Positions 16,422 to 25,900 are shown, counted from the stretch's first letter. The stretch: DNA of 64,000 nucleotides from Parvularculaceae bacterium (GCA_013389105.1 JACADZ010000076.1:1-64000); one strand, 5' to 3'. Program-made: numbers and translations. The notes: a model not told the origin generated them from the sequence alone.

Positions 16422-17228
16422 CTAAGAACCCATTAACCTTCTCTCAAGGGCGAGAAGGTCGGCCCAGGCGAGGCGCTTGTGCGCAGGGCTTCGGAGCAGG
16501 AACGCCGGATGGAAAATAGGGAGCGCATCGACCTTGGCGCCGCCCTTCGTTTCGACAGTTCGCCAAACGCCGCGCGACCGCATGATCCCCGGCAGCGCCA
16601 GCAGCGCCTGGAGCGGGACCCCGCCGGCGATCAGAACCGCCTTGGGCGCCGTAATCTCGATCAGGCGATCTACAAAAGGCCGGCACACCGCGATTTCGAC
16701 CTGCGTAGGCGCGCGGTTTCCCGGCGGCCGCCAGTAGACTACGTTCGAAATCAGCGTGTCGGCCTTGCGCGAGCGACCGATGGCCGCGAGCATCCTGTCG
16801 AGAAGCTGTCCGGCGCGACCGACAAAGGGCTTACCGGCGGCGTCTTCATCGCGCCCCGGCGCCTCCCCGATCACGAGCAGCTCGGCGCCCGCGACGCCGT
16901 CGGCGAACACCGTGTTACGCGCCCCGGCTTTGAGGCTGCAGCCCTCGAAGGCGCGCACCGCGGCTTCGAGTTCATCATGGGTCCGACAGAGGGCCGCCGC
17001 CTGTTGCGCAGCGGCGACCGCCTCGTCAGCCGGCATGGGCGGCGGCGCGCCAGGTGACGCGGCGGCGCGCGCGGCAACCGAAGCCCGGACGCGTTCTTCA
17101 GGCGGCGTGGCCGTCTCGGATTGCGGTTTCGACAGCGCGTACCAGTTGCACGCCTCGGCGGCGACGGCCTCATCGACGCCCATTTCGGCGTACCAGCGCA
17201 CCAGCGCCATGACAGGTGTGCCGGTCAT
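16422..17228 (-). CDS. Uracil-DNA glycosylase, family 4-like, lacking two Fe-S ligands
   Basis: A 268-residue glycosylase, longer than usual because of a proline/alanine-rich N-terminal linker. The active-site motif GEAPG (121–125) and the second motif HPAFLLR (H240) place it in the UDG family 4/5 group that removes uracil from DNA. The family-4 [4Fe-4S] ligands are only half kept. C97 and C182 remain, but the first position of the CxxC pair is F94 and the cysteine of KCRPPGNR is W166. I infer a cluster-free or altered-cluster form; other alphaproteobacterial homologues appear similar from memory. The ATG at 17210 is an alternative start. Confidence 0.88.
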   Translation of the reverse strand: MTGTPVMALVRWYAEMGVDEAVAAEACNWYALSKPQSETATPPEERVRASVAARAAASPGAPPPMPADEAVAAAQQAAALCRTHDELEAAVRAFEGCSLKAGARNTVFADGVAGAELLVIGEAPGRDEDAAGKPFVGRAGQLLDRMLAAIGRSRKADTLISNVVYWRPPGNRAPTQVEIAVCRPFVDRLIEITAPKAVLIAGGVPLQALLALPGIMRSRGVWRTVETKGGAKVDALPIFHPAFLLRSPAHKRLAWADLLALERRLMGS

Positions 17229-17241
17229 GGCGCGACGACGA

Positions 17242-17640
17242 TCATCCTTCGGCTTTTTCCACGAACCGCTCGAAATCGCCGAGCGAACAGGAGCCCATGA
17301 ACGCGCCGCTGCCGCTGTCGATCACCTGAACAATCTCGTTCCGGCAAAGGGTTGGACCGGTGGTCGAGTACTGAATGTAGGTGTTGCGCCGGGCGCCGTT
17401 GCAATCGTTCGAGGTCTGGTTGAAGTAGACGTCGCCGGTATTGCTCTTGACGAAGATGATGCTGTCTTCGACGAACTTCATCGTGTCGATCTGGCGCAGC
17501 GACAGGCAACTCTGCGTGTCGCCCGTGGGCTTGTATTTGCCGAGAATCTCGGCGCCCTTGGATGACACCAGCCGCACGTCGCCGGCGAACGCCGCTCCGG
17601 CCGCGAATAGAACGCAGACGCCTGTCAGATACGCTCGCAT
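17242..17640 (-). CDS. Small secreted protein, unknown function
   Basis: A 132-residue protein with a signal peptide ending AAFA-GDVRL. The ATG at 17640 is chosen because GGAGGAG lies directly upstream and the signal peptide starts there. The mature part (~110 residues) has four cysteines (in SCLSLRQ, DCNGARR, LCRNEIV and SCSLGDF) that could form two disulfides. The pattern CLSLRQIDTMKFVEDS…FNQTSNDCNGA resembles uncharacterised secreted proteins of alphaproteobacteria. It lies 14 bases upstream of the uracil-DNA glycosylase gene on the same strand. Function unknown. Confidence 0.72.
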   Translation of the reverse strand: MRAYLTGVCVLFAAGAAFAGDVRLVSSKGAEILGKYKPTGDTQSCLSLRQIDTMKFVEDSIIFVKSNTGDVYFNQTSNDCNGARRNTYIQYSTTGPTLCRNEIVQVIDSGSGAFMGSCSLGDFERFVEKAEG

Positions 17641-17720
17641 GCTCTCCTCCATTTCGCCCGCCCGCGCGCAGTCTACATGAGCCGGCCGCAATTGAGTAGG
17701 CGCTCGCGAAGCTGTGATGG

Positions 17721-19184
17721 TCAGTCGATCCCGAGCTTCTTCTTGAGAATGTCGTTGACCGCGGCCGGATTGGCCTTTCCGCCCGTCGCCTTCATGACCT
17801 GCCCGACGAACCAGCCGAAAGTTTTCGGCTTCGCTTTGACTTCCTCAACCTGCCTGGGGTTCGCCGCGATGATTTCGTCGACGGCCCTTTCAATCGCGCC
17901 CGCATCGGTCACCTGTTTCAGGCCCTTTTCGGCCACGATCGTCGCCGGATCCCCGCCGCCCTCGAGCATGATCTGGAACACGTCCTTGGCGATGCGCCCC
18001 GAGATCGTGCCGTCGCATATGAGGTCGATCAGTCGCCCGAGCGCCGCGGCCTTGATCGGCGACTGGTCGATCTCAAGTCCCTTCTTGTTGAGGGCTCCGA
18101 ACAGCTCGGTCGTGACCCAGTTGGCGGCAAGTTTGCCGTCGCGGCCTTTCGCGACCTCCTCGAAATAGGCGGCGCGGTCCTTGTCCGCCGCGAGCACGGC
18201 CGCGTCGTAACCTGAAAGACCGAAATCCCTCATGAAGCGTCGCTTCTTGGCGTCGGGGAGTTCTGGGAGGCTGAGCCTGATGCGCTCCACGAAAGCCGGA
18301 TCGAGCTCGAGCGGCAGAAGATCGGGGTCCGGAAAATAGCGGTAGTCATGCGCGTCTTCCTTCGAGCGCATGGGCCTCGTCTTTCCTGTCGCGACGTCGA
18401 AGAGGCGCGTTTCCTGATCAATCTTGCCGCCGCTTTCCAGGACTTCGATCTGGCGGCGCGCCTCATACTCGACAGCCTGCTTGACGAAGCGAATGGAGTT
18501 CACGTTTTTGGTTTCCGTTCGCGTGCCGAAAGGCCCGCCGGGACGCCGCACCGACACGTTGACGTCGGCGCGCATCGACCCCTCTTCCATATTACCGTCG
18601 CAGGCGCCGAGGTAGCGAAGGATCGTGCGCAGCTTCGAGTAATAGGCGGCGGCTTCGTCGGCGGATCGCATGTCCGGTTTGGAGACGATCTCCATGAGCG
18701 CGACGCCGGAGCGGTTCAAGTCGACATACGACTCCTTCGGCGAGAGATCATGGATCGATTTGCCCGCGTCCTGCTCGAGATGCAGGCGCTCGATGCCGAC
18801 CCGGATGGTCTCGCCGTCGTCGAGTTCGACTTCGACTTCCCCTTCGCCGACGATCGGATCCTTGTACTGCGAGATCTGGTAGCCCTGCGGCAGGTCCGGA
18901 TAGAAGTAGTTCTTCCGGTCGAACCGCGACCACAGATTGATTTTCGCATTTAGGCCAAGGCCGGTCTTCACCGCCTGCTCGACGCAATAGCCGTTGATGA
19001 CCGGCAACATCCCAGGCATCGCCGCGTCGACGAGGCTGACGTTTTCGTTCGGTCCTGCGCCATACTCGGCCGACGCGCCCGAGAAGAGCTTCGACTTGGA
19101 GAGCACCTGCGCATGGACTTCGAGGCCGATCACAACCTCCCAGTCGCCGGTCGCGCCTGAGAGCAGTTTCCGCGGTTCGCTCAT
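17721..19184 (-). CDS. gatB: Asp-tRNA(Asn)/Glu-tRNA(Gln) amidotransferase subunit B
   Basis: A 487-residue GatB, the kinase/transamidase subunit that phosphorylates the misacylated aminoacyl end and transfers ammonia from GatA. Motifs include [19 protein letters not shown] near the N-terminus, [20 protein letters not shown], and [18 protein letters not shown] helical C-terminal YqeY-like domain ends [17 protein letters not shown]. It lies 4 bases after the TfoX-domain gene in a five-gene unit that begins with gatC. Confidence 0.97.
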   Translation of the reverse strand: MSEPRKLLSGATGDWEVVIGLEVHAQVLSKSKLFSGASAEYGAGPNENVSLVDAAMPGMLPVINGYCVEQAVKTGLGLNAKINLWSRFDRKNYFYPDLPQGYQISQYKDPIVGEGEVEVELDDGETIRVGIERLHLEQDAGKSIHDLSPKESYVDLNRSGVALMEIVSKPDMRSADEAAAYYSKLRTILRYLGACDGNMEEGSMRADVNVSVRRPGGPFGTRTETKNVNSIRFVKQAVEYEARRQIEVLESGGKIDQETRLFDVATGKTRPMRSKEDAHDYRYFPDPDLLPLELDPAFVERIRLSLPELPDAKKRRFMRDFGLSGYDAAVLAADKDRAAYFEEVAKGRDGKLAANWVTTELFGALNKKGLEIDQSPIKAAALGRLIDLICDGTISGRIAKDVFQIMLEGGGDPATIVAEKGLKQVTDAGAIERAVDEIIAANPRQVEEVKAKPKTFGWFVGQVMKATGGKANPAAVNDILKKKLGID

Positions 19185-19188
19185 GGTC

Positions 19189-19485
19189 TTACGCCTTCGG
19201 TTCGGAGCGCGCGGTTGTAGCCCCGGCGAGGCTCGTGGCGCTAGCCGCTTCGCGCAATTCGCGCTTGCGTTCGTCCGGCAATTCGCGCCAGTCGAGGCCC
19301 TCGATGGCGGCCTCCATGGCGTAAAGCGCGTTCAGCGTGATCGCCGCGCCGAAGGCGAACTTGAGCCGCGCATACGCCTCCACCACGCCGACGCGCGCGA
19401 GCTGCTCGGCCGTGGTGATATCGACCTCGGCCAGACGGTTTTCCATGACCGGCCCAAGGTTCAAAAGGTCGCGAATACGCGTCAC
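19189..19485 (-). CDS. TfoX C-terminal domain protein
   Basis: A 98-residue protein beginning with GTG, whose first two-thirds match the C-terminal (helix-hairpin-helix-like) domain of TfoX/Sxy: [20 protein letters not shown], a run of helices, then [15 protein letters not shown]. The N-terminal TfoX domain is absent, as in many stand-alone homologues. Full-length TfoX promotes competence gene expression; the role of the lone domain is unknown. The start overlaps the upstream hydrolase stop (GTGA), so translation is coupled. It sits within the gat operon, which is unusual. Confidence 0.85.
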   Translation of the reverse strand: MTRIRDLLNLGPVMENRLAEVDITTAEQLARVGVVEAYARLKFAFGAAITLNALYAMEAAIEGLDWRELPDERKRELREAASATSLAGATTARSEPKA

Positions 19486-20243
19486 GCAACTGCTCCTTTT
19501 TCGGCCCGTTCGATGACGCCCCTGACCGCAGCCAGAACCCGCCGCGGGAACTGAAGCTCCAGGAAGTGGGAACCCCCTTTAACCACGTCGAGAACGACAT
19601 CCGCGTCAGGCGGGAAGTAACTCCTCAGTGTGCGCGCATCCGACAGGGCGACGAGGTGATCGACGTCGCCATGGAGGATTGTGACCGGCGCCTTGAGGTC
19701 TTTCAGACGGGCGAAAAGCGGCCCGACCTGCGAGCGGCGTCCCGCGACTTCCGCTCGGCTGTGATGAAGGGTCTTCGGCAGGAGATTGCGCACCACCGGT
19801 TGGCCGCCCAAGTCGACAAAGGGCTGAACCCAGCCGCGCGGCTCCGTGACGAGCGCCGCGGCGGTCACGACGCCTTTCACCTTGCCCGGATGATCAAGCG
19901 CGCATTTTAGCGCGAGTTCGCCGCCGTAAGAGACGCCGAGCGTCACCACCTTCTTGTCGTCCTCGAGAAACGGCTTTGCGACCGCGACCTGATCCTCAAA
20001 ATTGAGATAGGCGCGGGACGCGCCTTTCTCAAATCCGGGGCGCATCAACAGCACCACTTCGATATCGTCAGGCGCGAGATTGAGAATGCGATCGAAGAGG
20101 TATTTGCGGGACGGCGTCCCGGGGAACATGACAAGCCGCCAGGGTGCGGCAGGCGATTCGGCGACCCAGGCCTGCGTGAGGCAGGGCCTGCTGACCTCGA
20201 TTTCACGGATCGGACGCGACATCGCCGATGTTACGCCCACCAT
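19482..20243 (-). CDS. Alpha/beta hydrolase
   Basis: A 253-residue alpha/beta-hydrolase. The nucleophile elbow reads GVSYGG, a Gly-x-Ser-x-Gly pattern, and the C-terminal HGDVDHLV and [10 protein letters not shown] segments supply the acid and the likely catalytic histidine. Esterase or lipase activity is likely but the substrate is unknown. The ATG at 20243 overlaps the 3' end of gatA by 13 bases; an ATG at 20222 ([10 protein letters not shown]) is an alternative start just after the gatA stop. It lies between gatA and the TfoX-domain gene, all on one strand. Confidence 0.82.
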   Translation of the reverse strand: MVGVTSAMSRPIREIEVSRPCLTQAWVAESPAAPWRLVMFPGTPSRKYLFDRILNLAPDDIEVVLLMRPGFEKGASRAYLNFEDQVAVAKPFLEDDKKVVTLGVSYGGELALKCALDHPGKVKGVVTAAALVTEPRGWVQPFVDLGGQPVVRNLLPKTLHHSRAEVAGRRSQVGPLFARLKDLKAPVTILHGDVDHLVALSDARTLRSYFPPDADVVLDVVKGGSHFLELQFPRRVLAAVRGVIERAEKGAVA

Positions 20244-21709
20244 GACTGGGGCTGGACCTTGAACGCCGCCGACTTCTCGATCGCGGCCGCGCCCCTGAAC
20301 AGCGTCTCCTCGTCGAACGGCCGGGCCAGAAGCTGCAGGCCGAGCGGAAGGCCGTCCTTGTCTAGTCCGGCCGGCACCGAAATTCCGGGCAGACCGGCCA
20401 GGTTGGCGGTTACGGTGAACACGTCGTTGAGGTACATCTGCACCGGATCGTTCGCCTTTTCGCCGAGCGCGAAGGCGGCCGACGGCGCCGAGGGCGTCAG
20501 GATCAGGTCGACCTTGCCGAAGGCGTCGACAAACTCATCGAAGATCCGTTTACGGACTTTTTGCGCGCGCAGGTAGTACGCGTCGTAATAGCCGGCCGAC
20601 AACACATAGGTGCCGATCAGGATGCGGCGCTTCACTTCTTTGCCAAAGCCCTCGGCCCGGCTCTTCTCATAGAGCGAGCGGATGTCGGTCGTTTCCTTCG
20701 AGCGCCAACCGTATCGGACGCCGTCGTAGCGCGCGAGGTTGGACGAGGCCTCGGCCGGCGCGACGATGTAATAGACAGGCAGCGCGTATTTGGTCAGCGG
20801 CAGGGAAATCTCGACGATCTCGCACCCCGCGGCCTTCAGCCAGTCGACGCCCTGAGCCCACAGCTTCTCGATCTCGACCGGCATGCCGTCGACCCGATAT
20901 TCCCTCGGGACGCCGATCCTTAGCCCTTTTACGGACATCCCGACGGCGGCCTCATAGTCAGGGACCGGACGATCCACCGAGGTCGAGTCTTTGCGGTCGT
21001 GGCCCGCCATGGAACGCAGCATGATTGCGGCGTCGCGGACGTCGCGGGCGATGGGACCGGCCTGGTCGAGCGACGAGGCGAAGGCGACGATGCCCCAGCG
21101 CGAGCAGCGCCCATAAGTCGGCTTGACGCCGACCGTACCCGTCAGCGACGCCGGCTGGCGGATGGACCCGCCGGTGTCGGTCGCCGTCGCGGCCGCGCAC
21201 AAATGCGCCGCCACCGAGGCGGCCGAACCGCCCGATGATCCGCCCGGCGTCAGTTTGGCGTTCTCGCCCCTCTTGCGCCAGGGATTGACGACCGGCCCGT
21301 AAAAGCTCGTTTCGTTCGACGAGCCCATGGCGAACTCGTCCATATTGAGTTTGCCAAGCATGACTGCGCCGTCCCGCCAAAGATTGGCGGTGACGCTCGA
21401 CTCGTAGGGAGGCCGGAACCCATCGAGGATATGCGAGCCAGCGGTTGTCAGGATCCCTTCAGTGCAGAAGAGGTCCTTGATGCCGAGCGGCGCGCCCTCA
21501 AGCGGCCCGCCCTCGCCTCTGGCGAGGCGCGCGTCCGAAGCTTTCGCCATGTCGCGGGCCTTCTCGGCCGTGACCGTGATGAAGGCGTTCAGCGCGGTCG
21601 CCTTCTCAATGTTGGCGAGATAGGCGTCGGTCGCTTCCACCGCCGAGACTTTGCGGGCCTTGAGGGCGCCGCACAACTCGGCCAGCGTCAAATCCGTCGG
21701 CGAACCCAT
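20231..21709 (-). CDS. gatA: Asp-tRNA(Asn)/Glu-tRNA(Gln) amidotransferase subunit A
   Basis: A 492-residue amidase-signature protein that frees ammonia from glutamine for GatB. The Ser-cisSer-Lys triad is visible: Lys in GIKDLFC, the glycine/serine signature [11 protein letters not shown] and the nucleophile Ser in [11 protein letters not shown]. The C-terminal region YKVQPQ-like (here [10 protein letters not shown]) is normal for GatA. It starts 3 bases after the gatC stop. Confidence 0.97.
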   Translation of the reverse strand: MGSPTDLTLAELCGALKARKVSAVEATDAYLANIEKATALNAFITVTAEKARDMAKASDARLARGEGGPLEGAPLGIKDLFCTEGILTTAGSHILDGFRPPYESSVTANLWRDGAVMLGKLNMDEFAMGSSNETSFYGPVVNPWRKRGENAKLTPGGSSGGSAASVAAHLCAAATATDTGGSIRQPASLTGTVGVKPTYGRCSRWGIVAFASSLDQAGPIARDVRDAAIMLRSMAGHDRKDSTSVDRPVPDYEAAVGMSVKGLRIGVPREYRVDGMPVEIEKLWAQGVDWLKAAGCEIVEISLPLTKYALPVYYIVAPAEASSNLARYDGVRYGWRSKETTDIRSLYEKSRAEGFGKEVKRRILIGTYVLSAGYYDAYYLRAQKVRKRIFDEFVDAFGKVDLILTPSAPSAAFALGEKANDPVQMYLNDVFTVTANLAGLPGISVPAGLDKDGLPLGLQLLARPFDEETLFRGAAAIEKSAAFKVQPQSWWA

Positions 21710-21712
21710 TCC

Positions 21713-22012
21713 CTACTCCACGACCTTCGGCACGACAAAGAAGTGATCCTCGGTCTTCGGTGCATTCCTGACCACATTGTCGGGTTGCCCGCCGCCGGTC
21801 GGGCCTAGTTCCAGCACATCCTCACGCATGGGCAGCCTCATTGCGACGGTCGAGGCCATAGGCGAGACGCCGGCGACATCGACTTCATTGAGCTGCTCGA
21901 TCCATTTGAGGATTCCTGAAAGCTCTTTGGCCAATGGCTCGAGGCGCTCCTCGGGCTCGGCTAGGCGAGCGAGGCGGGCGACCTTGCGCACGGTTTCCTT
22001 GTCGATGGCCAT
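21713..22012 (-). CDS. gatC: Asp-tRNA(Asn)/Glu-tRNA(Gln) amidotransferase subunit C
   Basis: A 99-residue GatC that clamps GatA and GatB together. The N-terminal helix VRKVARLARLAEPEE, then LSGILKWIEQLNEVD, and the C-terminal belt RNAPKTEDHFFVVPKVVE are all present. The ATG at 22012 gives the normal family length; a start further upstream at 22051 would add 13 residues with no family match. It is the first gene of gatC-gatA-hydrolase-tfoX domain-gatB. The 174 bases to the divergent ruvX should hold both promoters. Confidence 0.95.
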   Translation of the reverse strand: MAIDKETVRKVARLARLAEPEERLEPLAKELSGILKWIEQLNEVDVAGVSPMASTVAMRLPMREDVLELGPTGGGQPDNVVRNAPKTEDHFFVVPKVVE

Positions 22013-22186
22013 GACGGTTCCGGACTGGATTTGCGGGCAGAGCCCTATCAATCGCTGCCCGGACGTTCAAGCGCCGCCTATGGCGAGCGGCAAGCGGCGC
22101 ACTGGGCGCCTCTGGCGTCGTCCGGCGCCCTTGGCCGCGACAAGGACCGGGCTGCGGGCGGCGGCGAACCGCGCTAGCAATGGCCC

Positions 22187-22654
22187 ATGTCGGACGAATT
22201 CCTCGCAGCCGCGGCCGCGTTTGGCTCGCGCGGCGCTCTTATCGGCCTCGACCTCGGCAAAGAGACGATCGGCGTCGCCAGTTGCGATCCCGATCGGCGT
22301 GTGGCCACTCCTGTTGAAACCATCCGGCGCGGAAGGTTCGCCGCTGACGCGGCGCGTCTCGGGTCGCTCGCATCCGAGCGCGGGGCGGCTGGCTTTGTTT
22401 TGGGACTCCCTCTCAATATGGATGGCTCCGAGGGTCCGCGGGCGCAATCGACCAGGGCCTTCGCGCGCAACCTGAAGCGCGCGCTCGATTTGCCGTTGGC
22501 GTTCTGGGATGAACGTCTCTCAACTGCGGCGGTGGAACGCGAGTTCATCGCCCTCGACATCAGCCGCGCCAAGAGGGCTAGAAAAATCGACGAGTCGGCC
22601 GCCGCGTTCATCCTTCAGGGCGCAATTGACCGGCTGAGACGGGAGACCAAATGA
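22187..22654 (+). CDS. ruvX: YqgF/RuvX family nuclease, pre-16S rRNA processing
   Basis: A 155-residue RNase H-fold protein of the YqgF family, which processes the 5' end of pre-16S rRNA. The N-terminal strand LIGLDLGKETIGVA holds the first acidic residue, VLGLPLNMDGSEG is the second motif, and FWDERLSTAAVE with DESAAAFILQGAID carries the remaining acidic ligands. Its stop overlaps the start of the following membrane protein (ATGA). It opens the plus-strand run ruvX–membrane protein–pyrB–plsY–dprA. Confidence 0.94.
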   Translation: MSDEFLAAAAAFGSRGALIGLDLGKETIGVASCDPDRRVATPVETIRRGRFAADAARLGSLASERGAAGFVLGLPLNMDGSEGPRAQSTRAFARNLKRALDLPLAFWDERLSTAAVEREFIALDISRAKRARKIDESAAAFILQGAIDRLRRETK

Positions 22655-22992
22655 CGACGACCACCCTGACCCGGATCATGAGCGCGCTGCTGCTCGCAAC
22701 CGCCGTGTTGCATGTTCTCGCCGCCGTATTTGGCGGCGCGCCCGACCTGAAACTGCCGATGATCGCCTTCGGCCTCGTCTATGGCGCCCTCGGGCTTTCG
22801 GTGCAGACCGGCGGGAGGGCGGCGATCATGACGACAATTGCCGTCTGCCTTCTGGGCCTGACCCTCGGAACGATCCAGACCCTCAAGACAGACGCAGCCC
22901 CGACGCTGGCGATGATAGTGATGTTCCTGATCGACATCGTCATCGTCGCCACCGGCGCCCTGCACCTGCTCAGGTCCAAACCAGCGGCCTGA
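22651..22992 (+). CDS. Small four-helix membrane protein, unknown function
   Basis: A 113-residue protein with about four hydrophobic segments, from ~residues 8–28, 35–52, 56–75 and 85–107. No known domain is recognised. Its start overlaps the ruvX stop by four bases and its end is 16 bases from the pyrB start, so it belongs to the ruvX transcription unit. I see no polar active-site pattern, and a structural or small-transport role is speculation. Confidence 0.72.
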   Translation: MTTTTLTRIMSALLLATAVLHVLAAVFGGAPDLKLPMIAFGLVYGALGLSVQTGGRAAIMTTIAVCLLGLTLGTIQTLKTDAAPTLAMIVMFLIDIVIVATGALHLLRSKPAA

Positions 22993-23008
22993 TGCGTTGC
23001 GCGCGCCC

Positions 23009-23998
23009 ATGAGCGCCGATATAGACCTCGCCTCGATGAACATTCCGGAACGACCGCCGCCGCCGGCCAGCGGCTGGACCGCTCGCGGCCTGGTCAGCAT
23101 CGACGATCTGTCGCTGGCCGAGGTCAACTACCTGCTGGCGCTTGCCGAATACTATGCGCATTTCCTGCGTCGCGGCGACCGACCGCCCCAGCGATTGGCC
23201 GGCAAGACCCAGATCAATCTCTTCTACGAGGACTCCACCCGGACGAACCTGTCCTTCGATCTCGCCGGCAAAAAACTCGGCGCCGACGTGCTCAACGTGC
23301 CCGTCGCCGCCTCCTCGGTGAACAAAGGCGAGAGCCTCATCGACACCGCGCAAACGCTCGCCGCCATGGGCGCGCATGCAATGATCGTGCGCCATAAGGA
23401 GCCCTTGATCCACAAAGAGATCGCCGCGCGCGTCGATTGTCCCGTGATCAACGCCGGCGACGGCATCCGCGAGCACCCGACACAGGCGCTCCTCGACGCG
23501 GCGACCGTGCGCGCCGCTGTCGGCGGTTTCGCCGGGAAAACCATCGCCATCTGCGGCGACGTACGCAACAGCCGCGTCGCCGGCTCAGGCGCGCTGCTCT
23601 TCAAACGGCTCGGCGCGGAAGTCCGTTTCGTCGGGCCAGCCGAAATCCTGCCGCCCGAAGGCGCATTTCCTGGCTTGCCGCGCTTTCATGCGCTCAGGGA
23701 GGGTCTTTCCGGCGCGGATATCGTGATGGCGCTACGGTTTCAGTTCGAGCGCATGGGCGAGACGGGCGCAGAGGCGGCGCGCGGCTATTTTGACAGATTC
23801 GGGCTTACGCATCGCACGCTCGCCTTCGCCAAGGCCGGCGCGTTCGTCATGCATCCCGGACCCATGAACCGCGGCGTCGAGATCGACGGCGCGCTCGCCG
23901 ATGACGCGGAGCGCTCCCTCATTCTTCAGCAAGTCTTTAACGGAGTCGCGACGCGGATGGCCTGCCTCGACGCTCTGGTGACGGGAACGCGCCCGTGA
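23009..23998 (+). CDS. pyrB: Aspartate carbamoyltransferase catalytic subunit
   Basis: A 329-residue enzyme for the first committed step of pyrimidine synthesis, condensing carbamoyl phosphate with aspartate. The carbamoyl-phosphate loop reads STRT (76–79), and HPTQALLD and CGDVRNSRVAGS match ATCases. The following VMHPGPMNRGVEID is the aspartate-binding signature, which separates it from ornithine carbamoyltransferase. I use the ATG of 23009; an in-frame TTG at 22997 would add four residues. No pyrI or pyrC follows: plsY overlaps its stop instead. Confidence 0.95.
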   Translation: MSADIDLASMNIPERPPPPASGWTARGLVSIDDLSLAEVNYLLALAEYYAHFLRRGDRPPQRLAGKTQINLFYEDSTRTNLSFDLAGKKLGADVLNVPVAASSVNKGESLIDTAQTLAAMGAHAMIVRHKEPLIHKEIAARVDCPVINAGDGIREHPTQALLDAATVRAAVGGFAGKTIAICGDVRNSRVAGSGALLFKRLGAEVRFVGPAEILPPEGAFPGLPRFHALREGLSGADIVMALRFQFERMGETGAEAARGYFDRFGLTHRTLAFAKAGAFVMHPGPMNRGVEIDGALADDAERSLILQQVFNGVATRMACLDALVTGTRP

Positions 23999-24588
23999 CG
24001 GACGTCATTTTCCCGATGGTTCTTGGCTACCTGCTCGGCTCCGTACCCTTCGGTCTCGTCATCACGAAGCTGGCAGGACTTGGCGACATCAGGGCAGTAG
24101 GCTCAGGCAATATCGGCGCGACCAATGTGCTGCGCACCGGACGAAAAGACCTCGCGGCGGCGACCTTGCTGCTCGATGGCGGCAAGGGCGCGATGGCGGT
24201 CATGGCGGCCTGGCTCCTCGGCTGGCGGCCTGAAATCGCCGGCGCCGCCGCCTTTCTGGGGCACTGCTTTCCGGTTTGGCTAGGCTTCAAAGGCGGCAAG
24301 GGCGTCGCGACCTTCCTCGGAACCTCCCTCGCCTTGTGGTTTCCTGCCGGCGTCCTCATGTGCGGGGTCTGGCTCGGTTCCGCCCTGGTGACGCGCTACT
24401 CGTCCCTCTCCGCGCTGCTTGCCGCCGCCGCCGGTCCGCTCATTCTCTTCACCATGGGCAAGGCTTCTTATGCGCTCGCGGCGCTTTGCATGGCGACGCT
24501 CATTTTGGTCCGCCACCGCGCTAATATCGATCGCCTCCTCAAAGGCGCGGAGCCAAAGATCGGCAAGGGCAAGGAAGGCGCCGCGTGA
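23995..24588 (+). CDS. plsY: Glycerol-3-phosphate acyltransferase PlsY
   Basis: A 197-residue membrane enzyme that transfers an acyl group from acyl-phosphate to glycerol-3-phosphate, the first step in phospholipid synthesis. The three conserved cytoplasmic loop motifs are present: LGSVPFGL with the nearby GSGNIGATNVLR, GGKGAMAV, and GFKGGKGVAT. It has about five membrane segments. It starts at GTG, overlapping the pyrB stop by four bases, and its own stop overlaps the GTG of dprA, so the three are probably co-translated. Confidence 0.95.
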   Translation: MTDVIFPMVLGYLLGSVPFGLVITKLAGLGDIRAVGSGNIGATNVLRTGRKDLAAATLLLDGGKGAMAVMAAWLLGWRPEIAGAAAFLGHCFPVWLGFKGGKGVATFLGTSLALWFPAGVLMCGVWLGSALVTRYSSLSALLAAAAGPLILFTMGKASYALAALCMATLILVRHRANIDRLLKGAEPKIGKGKEGAA

Positions 24589-25706
24589 CCTCGTCCGGCG
24601 CGTCGTTCAATGCGGCCGAGAAGCTCGACTGGCTGCAGCTCGTGCGAACCGAGACGATCGGACCGATCACCTTCTTCAGGCTGATCGCGCGCTTTGGCTC
24701 GGCGGGCGCGGCGCTGCGCGCCCTGCCGGAAATCGCCCGGCGCGCCGGGCGTTCGTCAGCCCTCAGCGTGTTTCCGCGCCGCGACGCCGAGGCGGAGCTT
24801 GCGCGGGCCGATGCGCTCGGTTGCCGTCTCATCGCGGCCGGCGAGCCGGCCTATCCGGTCATGCTCGGCATGATGCCGGACCGCCCGCCGCTCATTTATG
24901 TCCGCGGCCACGCCTCGTTATTCGAACGCCCCGCCGTGGCGGTCATCGGCGCGCGCAACGCCTCAGCTTCGGGGCGGAGAATGGCGCGCAACCTTTCGGA
25001 GGGTCTCGGCCGCGCCGGCGTTGTCGTCGTATCGGGACTTGCGCGGGGTATCGACAGCGCCGCTCATGAGGCGGCGCTCGATAGCGGAACCATCGCCGTC
25101 GTCGCCGGCGGCGCCGACGTGGTGTATCCGCCGGAAAACGCCGGCCTCATGAGCGAGATCGCCAATCGCGGCGTTGTTCTGTCCGAGCGACCGCCAGGAC
25201 TGGAGCCTACCGCGCGCGACTTTCCGCGGCGGAACCGCCTCATCTCCGGTCTGTCGCGCGGCGTGGTCGTCGTCGAGGCGGCTGCCAAGTCCGGAACGCT
25301 GATTACGGCGCGCTTTGCGCTCGACCAAGGCCGGGAGGTGTTCGCCGTTCCAGGTTCGCCGCTCGACCCACGCTGCCAGGGCGCCAACGGTCTGATCCGG
25401 CAGGGGGCGACCCTTGTCGAGACGGCCGAGGACATCCTGAGCGTCCTCGCCGAGCAGAACCGCGGCGCGCGCGAGGGCCGCACTCTCGACAATTTCGGCG
25501 AAGCGGGGGAACCCGATCAGGCGCTCATCGTCGAAGTCCGGGCGGCCGTCCGAGAGCAGCTGAGCTACACGCCCATGCACCGGGATGCGATTCTGCGTGA
25601 ACTCAATCACCCGGCGAGTCTTGTGATCGACGCGCTTCTTGAACTCGTGCTCTCGGGGGAAGCCGAGGAACACTCGGGCGGCAGGTTCGCGCTCCGAGTC
25701 GATTAA
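24585..25706 (+). CDS. dprA: DNA processing protein DprA
   Basis: A 373-residue DprA/Smf protein, which loads RecA on incoming single-stranded DNA in natural transformation. The N-terminal SAM-like helices precede the Rossmann fold with VAVIGARNASASGRRMA, VVVSGLARGIDSAAHEAAL and AVVAGGADVVYPPENA. FPRRNRLISGLSRGVVVVEAAAKSGTLITARFALDQGREVFAVPG is fully conserved in the family (given here in pieces within the gene's residues ~205–265). The C-terminal winged-helix domain is present. The stop overlaps the small convergent gene by four bases. Confidence 0.96.
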   Translation: MTSSGASFNAAEKLDWLQLVRTETIGPITFFRLIARFGSAGAALRALPEIARRAGRSSALSVFPRRDAEAELARADALGCRLIAAGEPAYPVMLGMMPDRPPLIYVRGHASLFERPAVAVIGARNASASGRRMARNLSEGLGRAGVVVVSGLARGIDSAAHEAALDSGTIAVVAGGADVVYPPENAGLMSEIANRGVVLSERPPGLEPTARDFPRRNRLISGLSRGVVVVEAAAKSGTLITARFALDQGREVFAVPGSPLDPRCQGANGLIRQGATLVETAEDILSVLAEQNRGAREGRTLDNFGEAGEPDQALIVEVRAAVREQLSYTPMHRDAILRELNHPASLVIDALLELVLSGEAEEHSGGRFALRVD

Positions 25707-25900
25707 TGACCGCAGCGCCGGTGCGCTTCGTCGCGGGCAAGACGCAGGAGGTCGCGGAGCCGTTCGAACTGGTGGCCCACGGCGAGCCGCTCGAGCTGGC
25801 CGACCATGTCTTTCACGTATTCCGCGATTTCGTGGCCGCTGGCGCCGAGAGCCTCTTCCTCTGACGTTGGCTGCACCCTGGTGTCGTGGGCGATCGGCAT
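25703..25900 (-). CDS. Small conserved-looking protein, unknown function
   Basis: A 65-residue hydrophilic protein, mostly helical: a disordered N-terminus, then GHEIAEYVKDMVGQLERLA and LRDLLRLARDEAHRR. The amphipathic pattern (leucines spaced 3–4 apart) suggests a helical hairpin or dimer. The ATG at 25900 follows a G-rich stretch that may serve for ribosome binding. It is convergent with dprA and overlaps its stop by four bases. Such small proteins near dprA-topA occur in alphaproteobacteria as I recall, but no function is known. Confidence 0.6.
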   Translation of the reverse strand: MPIAHDTRVQPTSEEEALGASGHEIAEYVKDMVGQLERLAVGHQFERLRDLLRLARDEAHRRCGH

